Assembly (NCBI GenBank): GCA_034439915.1
Contig: JAWXBI010000009.1
Location: 1-10,777 of the forward strand
Source of the DNA: JADJLQ01 sp034439915
GTDB taxonomy: Bacteria > Bacteroidota > Bacteroidia > Chitinophagales > Saprospiraceae
DNA: 10,777 nucleotides
Direction: 5' to 3'
A model generated the notes under the pieces. The model was given only the letters and a program-made list of their open reading frames with translations. It had not been told where the DNA came from and searched no databases. The position numbers and the translations under genes are program-made. Shown one piece after another: positions 1-6,177 of this stretch. Position 1 is the first letter of the stretch; each line of letters begins with the position of its first letter.

Positions 1-5
1 GAATT

Positions 6-47
6 AAAAAATAAATCCCAGCTTATTCCTGTAAAAAAATAAATCCC
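6..47. repeat. 14-base direct repeat, 28-base period
   Basis: The string aaaaaataaatccc occurs at 6-19 and again, identically, at 34-47. A near-copy in inverted orientation lies at 142-155 (ggatttatttttac), one A shorter in the tract. The units are A-rich, so chance or slippage is possible, but the shared aaatccc end makes pure A-tract similarity an incomplete explanation. Function unknown. Confidence 0.5.
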
Positions 48-536
48 TGAGTTAATTGACCGTCAAATTGGGAAAATAGACAACCATTTTTCATGAAATA
101 TTAAACCCCCGGTTAAAAATGGTAACCCGTAAAAAACAATTGGATTTATTTTTACTCATTGCATACTAAGGTAAATTGTACTACCCATACCGATAATGTA
201 TTATTAAAGAGTTTTCGCCGGACTCCATAACGACAGGGCCCAGATGCCTTCGGATGGTAGAATTAATTGTACGCTTTGATGCCTCATTCCATTTAACAAG
301 GATAAAGTCACAAATACGTTTCCAGGGTGAACAAGCGGATAAAAAAATCAGAGAGGTTTATAAATTAAATTAATTTTAATTAATTGTTCTATTTTATTTC
401 AATTAAAATAATTGTCCGATTAATTATTTATCTGGCATTCTTTACCAGATCGGTTTCCAAGGTAAAAAAGAAATGGACTGAAATAACAAAAATAAAACAA
501 CGTAAATCGGTGTTTTATTCCTGATTAAAATAAAAA

Positions 537-562
537 AGGGCCCCGCACTCCGGCAAGGCCCT
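537..562 (-). terminator. Rho-independent terminator of amt
   Basis: Read on the minus strand, AGGGCCTTGC pairs with GCGGGGCCCT to give a 10-bp stem (eight Watson-Crick pairs and two G-T wobbles) around the 6-base loop CGGAGT. It is followed at once by a run of six T and then more A/T. It starts 33 bases beyond the amt stop codon. There is no T run on the plus-strand side, so it is assigned to the minus-strand transcript. Confidence 0.85.
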
Positions 563-595
563 CCTATTCAAATATTTGTCAGATTTAAATTTTAT

Positions 596-1921
596 CTAAA
601 GTTTTTCACCATGCTGGGACAAGTCAAGACCAGCTTCTTCTTCTTCAGCGGTGACTCGAAGAGGAGTAATCCTATTTACAACCCTCAATAAAATAAAGGT
701 GCCGATGAAAGCAAAAGCAGATACTACTACCAAAGCCATTAAATGGAGAAAGAATAATTTAGTTTCCCCAAAAAACAAACCATTGCCTGTGGTATTGGCT
801 GCATTGATGGATTGATGGGCAAATACACCCGTAAGGATCATACCCACCATACCACCTACACCATGACAGGGAAACACATCCAGGGTGTCATCGATGTTGG
901 TGCGGGAAGTCCTCCATTCAATCACCATGTTGGAGACCAAAGCGGCGACCACTCCTACAGTAAGTGAATGGGGTATGCTGATGTAACCGGCAGCAGGGGT
1001 AATGGCAACCAAACCGACGACTGCACCTATACAAGCTCCCATGGCGGAAGGTTTGCGTCCCCGGACTGCATCAAAAATAATCCAGGTAAAAGCAGCTGCC
1101 GCAGAAGCACTCGTCGTCGTGGCCAGGGCACTTACCGCGAGGGAATTGGCAGCAAGGGCTGAACCGGCATTAAATCCAAGCCAACCAAACCACAGTAAAG
1201 CAGTGCCGAGCAGTACATAGGTGATACGGGCTGGTTCTAAACCACCATTCGACCGGCTTTTGAAAAATAAAGCAGAAGCAAATGCGGCCCAACCTGCACT
1301 CATATGGACTACGGTACCTCCGGCGAAATCCAAAACACCGAGTTTAAAGAAATAACCGTCCGGGTGCCAGGTCATGTGGGCGAGTGGTGAATAAATTAAT
1401 AAAGACCACAATACGATAAACAGGATATAAGAAGTAAATTTTACACGCTCAGCAAAAGCTCCTGTGATCAGCGCAGGGGTAATAATGGCAAATTTTAACT
1501 GGAAAAAGGCAAACAGAATCAAAGGAATACTGGGCGCCAATGACCAGGGTGCATGGGCCAGGGCATCATCCATCATAAAAAAGGTGGCCGGGTTTCCAAT
1601 AATACCGCCAATGCTTTCACCAAAAGCAAGGCTGAAACCGACTATAACCCACATAATAGTAATAACCGCCATGGAAATAAAACTCTGGGCCATGGTGGAA
1701 ATCACGTTTTTCTTGCGGACCATTCCACCATAAAAAAACGCCAACCCGGGGGTCATAAACAAAACCAGGGCGGTAGCCGTGATCATCCACGCCATATCCC
1801 CGGAGTTTAATTCCGGACCTGCATATACCGCATCGGGTATACTGGGATGGATCAGGCTCAAAATTACAATGATCACAAGGATCGAAAAGGGTATTAGTGC
1901 TAACTTTCTACTCATTGACAT
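596..1921 (-). CDS. amt: Ammonium transporter (Amt/MEP family)
   Basis: A 441-residue inner-membrane channel for uptake of ammonium or ammonia. The family signature DFAGGTVVH is at 198-206. Its H206 and H353 (in FPCHGVGGMVG) match the twin pore histidines H168 and H318 of E. coli AmtB. F144 and F250 match the Phe gate, and W185 and S254 match the outer binding site. Residues 1-34 are a short basic end, a hydrophobic stretch and AVYA before GPELNSGD, which looks like a cleavable signal peptide, as in AmtB. The C-terminal tail EEEEAGLDLSQHGEKL resembles the cytoplasmic tail that contacts GlnK. A second Met at codon 3 (1915) is an alternative start. No glnK gene is adjacent. The gene has its own promoter and terminator, so it appears to be transcribed alone. 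Confidence 0.97.
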   Translation of the reverse strand: MSMSRKLALIPFSILVIIVILSLIHPSIPDAVYAGPELNSGDMAWMITATALVLFMTPGLAFFYGGMVRKKNVISTMAQSFISMAVITIMWVIVGFSLAFGESIGGIIGNPATFFMMDDALAHAPWSLAPSIPLILFAFFQLKFAIITPALITGAFAERVKFTSYILFIVLWSLLIYSPLAHMTWHPDGYFFKLGVLDFAGGTVVHMSAGWAAFASALFFKSRSNGGLEPARITYVLLGTALLWFGWLGFNAGSALAANSLAVSALATTTSASAAAAFTWIIFDAVRGRKPSAMGACIGAVVGLVAITPAAGYISIPHSLTVGVVAALVSNMVIEWRTSRTNIDDTLDVFPCHGVGGMVGMILTGVFAHQSINAANTTGNGLFFGETKLFFLHLMALVVVSAFAFIGTFILLRVVNRITPLRVTAEEEEAGLDLSQHGEKL

Positions 1922-1948
1922 AGGTTAATTCTTTTTTTGATTATGGAT

Positions 1949-1979
1949 CAAATCTATATAGAGAATGAGGTACTGCAAA
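1949..1979 (-). promoter_or_regulatory. Bacteroidota-type promoter of amt
   Basis: On the minus strand TTTG (1979-1976) is followed after exactly 19 bases by TAGATTTG (1956-1949). This matches the known Bacteroidota sigma factor consensus TTTG-N19-TAnnTTTG at every fixed position. The -7 box ends 27 bases before the amt start codon, so the leader would be about 20 bases and A-rich, with no Shine-Dalgarno sequence, which is normal in this phylum. Confidence 0.75.
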
Positions 1980-2120
1980 TTCAAAAAGTCATCGAAATTG
2001 TAATTTTCACTCCGGTCAAATTTAGCTTTAATTTTAACTAAAAATTGATAAATGAGCGAAAAAGAGTAGAATACTGCTATGAAATTGAATCAAAAATTGA
2101 AGAAAATGCAATATTTATGG

Positions 2121-2142
2121 AAAAACAGGTTTAGAACTACCT
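2121..2142 (-). terminator. Possible weak terminator after the GH3 unit
   Basis: Immediately after the stop codon of the small gene at 2144, the minus strand reads AGGT, 8 loop bases, ACCT, one G and then TTTTT. The stem is only 4-5 bp, so this is a weak candidate supported mainly by its position and the T run. Confidence 0.3.
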
Positions 2143-2143
2143 A

Positions 2144-2488
2144 TTATAAATCACCCCAGTCATAGGTGTTTAGGAACGAATCTGACTTATATTTTTTTTG
2201 GGTGGCGAGCCGGTCCTGTTGGCGTCGGAGTATCAATCGGGCGAGGTCCAGGGCCACTACGCCGGAATTGGCCAGAACATATTGGATTTTTGTTTCTTCC
2301 ACATCCAGCCGGTATAAAAAACTCCACAATAAATCTGGTTGTTCCGACAAGAGTTGTTCTACCCTGGATTCAATTAAATGCACCAGGGTCTCTTCATCGA
2401 GATATGGGGAAGCGGGATCCACTCCTGCCCAAAAAAGATCAACAGGGCCTTCAGGGGTTTGCATGCTGATGAAAATCAAGGATCGCAT
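2144..2488 (-). CDS. Small protein of unknown function, coupled to GH3 gene
   Basis: A 114-residue protein not recognised as a named family. It is acidic and Leu-rich with no signal peptide or membrane span, so probably cytoplasmic. The middle (about 30-90) looks mostly helical, with DEETLVHLIESRVEQLL followed by LLWSFLYRLDVEE, and the end turns basic (RRQQDRLATQKKYKSD). The start codon used here overlaps the last 38 bases of the GH3 gene in another frame. A second Met at codon 9 (2464) would shrink the overlap to 14 bases and leave the protein starting MQTPEGPVDLFW; either is possible. The overlap implies translational coupling with the GH3 enzyme. The opposite strand is also open here, but the coupling and the protein-like composition favour this frame. 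Confidence 0.75.
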   Translation of the reverse strand: MRSLIFISMQTPEGPVDLFWAGVDPASPYLDEETLVHLIESRVEQLLSEQPDLLWSFLYRLDVEETKIQYVLANSGVVALDLARLILRRQQDRLATQKKYKSDSFLNTYDWGDL

Positions 2489-3953
2489 CGATTACACTGC
2501 GGTCATTTTTTAATCGGGGTACCTTGTGTTGCCCCCCTAATTTACCCTGCGCTTTCATCCAATTGTAAAATGTGCCTTTTGGGATTTCGACAATGGTCAA
2601 CTGTTCCAGGGCGATATCTTTGGTGCGTTTTGCCTCGTAGTCTGAATTGACTTCCTGCAAAGCCCGGTCCAGGGAGCGGGAAAAGCCAGCCAGATCAGCG
2701 GGTCTTTTATCAAATTCAATGATCCATTCGTGACCACCTTTATTACCCCCATCCATATAGCGGGGACCTGCAGTGAACTCAGTCACGATGCTCTGGTGTT
2801 CCTCACAGGCCACGTGAAGTGCTTTTTCCGCATTTTCCACCACGACTTCCTCTCCAAAAGCATTGATAAACTGGGTAGTCCTGCCGGCAATTTTTATCCG
2901 GTATGGATCCGCCGCTACAAACTCAATCACATCACCGGTATCGTATCTCCACAACCCGCAATTGTTTGTTATAATCAAATGATACTGGACATATAATCGT
3001 ATCCCTTCCACCGGTACCACATGATTGGTATTTATTTCCTTAAATTCAAAAAAAACCGCGTTGTTCATCAATAAAAGCAATCCCTCTTCCTTTTGGTCGT
3101 ATTGGGTGGCAAAGTAACCCTCGGATGCATTATACACTTCCTGGTATAGAAACTGGTCGTTGGGGATCAGTTGTTTAAATACCGGCTGGATAGGCTTAAA
3201 GTTGACCCCGCCATGAATATACAGTTTGAGGTTGGGCCAAACTTGAAGGAGATTATCTTTCTCCGTCATTTGCAGGATGTTTCTGAATAAAATAATCAAC
3301 CAGGTAGGTACTCCGGCAAACATGACCAGGGGTTCAGAAATGATTTGTTTTGAGGTTTCCTGTAATTTATATTCCCAATCCGGCGAAGTAGCCAATTCTA
3401 TCGACGGGACAAAAACCTGCCGCGCATACCAGGGCATACTGTTCAATAATAATGCTGAAATGTCGCCACTGGTAATCCCCGGGTAATCCGGTACCCTCTC
3501 CAAAGAACCTCCCAGGATCATGTTTTTACCCTCAAACAAACCAAGCTGGGGAAATTGATTATACAATATGGAAAGCGTATCACTGGCCCCTTTAAGATGA
3601 TTCAGCTCGAGATATTCTCGCGTTACCGGAATGTATTTGCTTTTTCCACTAGTCGTTCCGGAGGACTTAGAATAGAGGTCAACTAAGCCTGGCCAGAGAA
3701 CGTCTTCTTCATTTTTGCGCATACGCTCAATCCAGGGTTGAAATTCGTCGTAAGTCCGCACCGGCACTTGCTGGGCATATCCTTCATAATCGTGAATTGA
3801 TTCAAACTGATGCTTCCTCCCAAATTCAGTAAAACTACCTTTAAACAAGACCTCAGTAAGCAGGTCACGCTGATATCGAACAGGCTCCTTCATGGAAGCT
3901 TCCACCTGTCGATAACGGTTCCTGAAAACACGGCTTAAAAAAAATTCCAGCAT
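2451..3953 (-). CDS. GH3 auxin-responsive promoter family protein
   Basis: A 500-residue member of the GH3 branch of the acyl-adenylating (ANL) superfamily. In plants these enzymes activate a carboxylic acid with ATP and join it to an amino acid; the substrates of bacterial members are not established. The phosphate-binding motif SSGTTSGKSKYIP is at 97-109. YNASEGYF at 274-281 matches the second ATP/acyl motif, and LWRYDTGD at 334-341 the third, with its Asp for the ribose. The smaller C-terminal domain begins after GRTTQFINAFGEE (357-369) and ends with the KLGGQHKVPR stretch (471-480) typical of bacterial GH3 proteins. No signal peptide is seen, so it should be cytoplasmic. Length is normal for bacterial members. 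It is the first gene of a two-gene unit with the overlapping small protein. No clear promoter was found in the 127-base gap upstream. Confidence 0.92.
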   Translation of the reverse strand: MLEFFLSRVFRNRYRQVEASMKEPVRYQRDLLTEVLFKGSFTEFGRKHQFESIHDYEGYAQQVPVRTYDEFQPWIERMRKNEEDVLWPGLVDLYSKSSGTTSGKSKYIPVTREYLELNHLKGASDTLSILYNQFPQLGLFEGKNMILGGSLERVPDYPGITSGDISALLLNSMPWYARQVFVPSIELATSPDWEYKLQETSKQIISEPLVMFAGVPTWLIILFRNILQMTEKDNLLQVWPNLKLYIHGGVNFKPIQPVFKQLIPNDQFLYQEVYNASEGYFATQYDQKEEGLLLLMNNAVFFEFKEINTNHVVPVEGIRLYVQYHLIITNNCGLWRYDTGDVIEFVAADPYRIKIAGRTTQFINAFGEEVVVENAEKALHVACEEHQSIVTEFTAGPRYMDGGNKGGHEWIIEFDKRPADLAGFSRSLDRALQEVNSDYEAKRTKDIALEQLTIVEIPKGTFYNWMKAQGKLGGQHKVPRLKNDRSVIDAILDFHQHANP

Positions 3954-4080
3954 CTAAGATTAAAAATAGACAGAGCCCTGAACTTAAACTAAGATTCGTG
4001 CCCTTATATTTTAAGTTGTTCAACCTTTTATATTAATCTGATATACAGAGCCGTGTACTATTAGAGCAACGGTCTTTGCC

Positions 4081-5247
4081 TTAATTCAGGGAGTTTAACC
4101 TGGACTTAAATTGCTCCATGGCCAGCACATCCATGTTTTTAGACTTGGCCTGGCTGATCAATTGGTCAATTAACCGATAGGCTTTATCATTTTTTTGATT
4201 TAAAGCATAGATCCTGGCCAGTACAAACTGGTCCTCTATGGATGAAGAAGAGTTTATCACTTTGGGGAGGAGTTGTTCGCACAACCCAATCAGTTTAGGA
4301 TCTGCGTTAAACGATTTTTCAACAGCTGTCGCAAGTGATTTTATCAAATCGGGATCCTTCTCCGCAGAAGCCGGCATTTTCTTCATAGCCTTGTATAAAT
4401 TTTCAGCATCCCCGGTTGAGGTGTAATAATTGAGGTTTGAAGTGAATTCAAAAACATCTTTTTCTTCTGGCAAAACGGTATTGATCTTGGCCTGGGCAGC
4501 AGACAACAAATCAATAGATTGATATTCCACCGCTTTTTTTACGGTTTTATGACCGGCTTGTAACATTCTGTTTTTTACCTTGTCAGCACCAAACAATTCT
4601 TTAAGTGGTTCTTTAAACTTTACCATCAGATCAAAAACGCGGGAGTCGGATTCAATGGCAGCTTCATAGATCAACCTGAGATTTTCAGCTGTGTTGAGGT
4701 CTTTTTGGGCATTGATATATTCATTGGCAATTTTCAGGCTCGGTTTACCGGCTTGATTTAAAGCGCGGATATATTGGTAAACGGTCACAAAATCCCTTTT
4801 GCCAGAATCGTAGGCTTTGGCATACAGGGCCGTTTTATCGTTTTTTTTGAGCGCTGATTTACCGGCTTCAATAAATTTTTCAGCTTCCATGTATCCCACC
4901 GCTTTCATGACCAGCTTGGCCTCACCATCGATATAAAACAAACTGGGATAAGAGGAAACATTATAGGTATCGGCAAACTGCAAACCTTCCCCTCTTTCCA
5001 TATCGAGTTTGACATTGATAAAATTGGCATTGTAAAAATCACCTACCGATTTTTGCGGAAAGGTTTTGGCAGACATCAGTTTACACGGACCACACCAGGT
5101 GGTGTAGGCATCCACAAATATAAGCTGGCCGGTTTCTTTTGCCAGGGCCAGTGCTTCAGCCCAGGTTCCATGATGAAATACCATACCCTCTGTGCGAACG
5201 TTTATCAGGCTGATCAGGACCAATCCTAAACTTATAATGTACTTCAT
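4081..5247 (-). CDS. Secreted thioredoxin-fold protein with helical C-terminal region
   Basis: A 388-residue protein with an N-terminal signal peptide (MKYIISLGLVLISLINV, likely cleaved near residue 20), then a thioredoxin domain at about 25-135. The active site WCGPCK is at 51-56 and the conserved cis-Pro follows Tyr at 100-101 (SYPSLFYIDG). Residues about 140-388 have no recognised motif but look like consecutive amphipathic helices, perhaps degenerate TPR-like repeats. Similar secreted thioredoxin-like proteins are common in Bacteroidota and are presumed to reduce or isomerise disulfides in the periplasm; the partner of this one is unknown. It lies 67 bases behind the SDR gene on the same strand, with a possible promoter of its own in the gap. 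No clear terminator follows it. Confidence 0.9.
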   Translation of the reverse strand: MKYIISLGLVLISLINVRTEGMVFHHGTWAEALALAKETGQLIFVDAYTTWCGPCKLMSAKTFPQKSVGDFYNANFINVKLDMERGEGLQFADTYNVSSYPSLFYIDGEAKLVMKAVGYMEAEKFIEAGKSALKKNDKTALYAKAYDSGKRDFVTVYQYIRALNQAGKPSLKIANEYINAQKDLNTAENLRLIYEAAIESDSRVFDLMVKFKEPLKELFGADKVKNRMLQAGHKTVKKAVEYQSIDLLSAAQAKINTVLPEEKDVFEFTSNLNYYTSTGDAENLYKAMKKMPASAEKDPDLIKSLATAVEKSFNADPKLIGLCEQLLPKVINSSSSIEDQFVLARIYALNQKNDKAYRLIDQLISQAKSKNMDVLAMEQFKSRLNSLN

Positions 5248-5266
5248 GTTTTAACCTTTAATCCTT

Positions 5267-5274
5267 CAAAAATA
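5267..5274 (-). promoter_or_regulatory. Possible -7 box upstream of thioredoxin gene
   Basis: The minus strand reads TATTTTTG, a full match to the Bacteroidota -7 consensus TAnnTTTG, ending 19 bases before the thioredoxin start codon at 5247. No TTTG is seen at the expected -33 spacing, so this is a half-supported promoter. If active, the thioredoxin gene can be transcribed apart from the upstream SDR and peptidase genes. Confidence 0.4.
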
Positions 5275-5314
5275 CAAGAACTTTCGATGCAGCGCATGAA
5301 AGCCTGCATGGGGG

Positions 5315-6175
5315 TCACGATTTGGGATGGTTGCGTACAATCCCCTTCATCTGGTTGGTAATCAGGCGATCGACTACCCGGTCCGGCAGCCTCAGTAAAA
5401 GTTCGATATACCATTTTTTAGCCACTATGACCTGTCGTGTTTTTGGTTTATTCATTTCAATGGAATTGTGGATCAGACGGGCCACCTTTTCAGCCGGAAT
5501 AGAAATCTTTTGTGAAAACTGGATAAACTTGTTTTTATGACGGTATAAATCATGATAAATAGTGCCTTCAAAGGTATCCTCATCGTGTTTGGCCTTTTCA
5601 TACATTTCACTTTCGATAGCCCCTGGTTCTATTACGATGGCGTCAATGCCAAAATCCAGGAGTTCCCGGCGAAGCGAGCCCGTCATTCCTTCTACCGCAT
5701 GTTTGGACGCATTATACGGACCATAAAATGGACGGCTCAGTCGCCCTCCGACTGAACTGATATTGATTATTTTACCCGGTTTGTCCGTAGGATCTTTGAC
5801 AGCCCCCAGCAAAGGCAAAAATGCCTGGGTAACCTGCAATAAACCAATGACGTTGACCTCTTGCTGCTCCCTGAATTTGTCAATCGATATATGCTGGAGC
5901 GGCCCGGAAACAGCGATACCGGAATTATTAACCAGAGCCCTGAGATATTGTTTTCCCATCATAGCCTGTACTTTTTCCGCAGCTTGATCAATAGCGGCCC
6001 TGTCCCTCACGTCAAAAATCAGGGAAGTAAATCCTGTGCCCATTTCTTTTTCAAGCCGGGCAGCATCTTCTGATTTACGAACCGATCCAAAAATATGATA
6101 ACCTAATTCTTTTAAATATTTTGCCGTAGCCAAACCTATTCCGGTCGAAACTCCGGTAATCATCACTGCTTTCAT
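5315..6175 (-). CDS. SDR family NAD(P)-dependent oxidoreductase
   Basis: A 286-residue classical short-chain dehydrogenase/reductase, cytoplasmic. The nucleotide-binding motif TGVSTGIG is at 7-14. The basic pair R33-K34 after the second strand favours NADP(H) over NAD. D55 is the adenine-contact Asp. NNSG at 83-86 replaces the usual NNAG. The catalytic tetrad is N108, S141, Y154 and K158 (in YNASK), and PGAIES at 184-189 is the usual PG motif. Overall style (TGVSTGIGLATA, SSVGGRLSRPFYGPYNASKHA) resembles retinol or 17-beta-hydroxysteroid dehydrogenase-like SDRs, which says little about substrate in bacteria. Its start codon lies 2 bases after the stop of the S9 peptidase gene, so the two are almost certainly one transcript. 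No separate promoter is possible in that gap. Confidence 0.93.
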   Translation of the reverse strand: MKAVMITGVSTGIGLATAKYLKELGYHIFGSVRKSEDAARLEKEMGTGFTSLIFDVRDRAAIDQAAEKVQAMMGKQYLRALVNNSGIAVSGPLQHISIDKFREQQEVNVIGLLQVTQAFLPLLGAVKDPTDKPGKIINISSVGGRLSRPFYGPYNASKHAVEGMTGSLRRELLDFGIDAIVIEPGAIESEMYEKAKHDEDTFEGTIYHDLYRHKNKFIQFSQKISIPAEKVARLIHNSIEMNKPKTRQVIVAKKWYIELLLRLPDRVVDRLITNQMKGIVRNHPKS

Positions 6176-6177
6176 AG

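Larger units (their letters stand above)
1..595. other. AT-rich intergenic region left of amt
   Basis: No convincing gene is seen. The stretch has frequent stop codons in most frames and long A/T tracts, especially 355-420 and 480-537. It holds a 14-base direct repeat near the left edge, an imperfect inverted copy of it at 142-155, a 6-bp hairpin at 430-450 (ATCTGG / CCAGAT, 9-base loop), and the amt terminator at 537-562. About 200-345 is visibly richer in G and C than its flanks and carries a minus-strand open stretch of 58 codons without a normal start near its beginning, discussed as a finding. Confidence 0.6.

Noticed and set aside
430..450. Hairpin ATCTGG / CCAGAT as a terminator
   Set aside because: The stem is 6 bp with a 9-base loop, no T run follows on either strand, and no gene ends there.
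2166..2513. 115-codon plus-strand open frame opposite the small gene
   Set aside because: Its composition (many Ser, Arg and Cys) is not protein-like, and the minus-strand frame overlaps the GH3 gene in a normal operon fashion.
4022..4080. Terminator after the thioredoxin gene (GCAA / TTGC)
   Set aside because: A 4-5 bp stem without a T run does not meet a reasonable standard.
5287..5309. Hairpin ATGCAG / CTGCAT after the SDR gene as a terminator
   Set aside because: The stem is 6 bp with an 11-base loop and no T run on the minus strand; it is not convincing.
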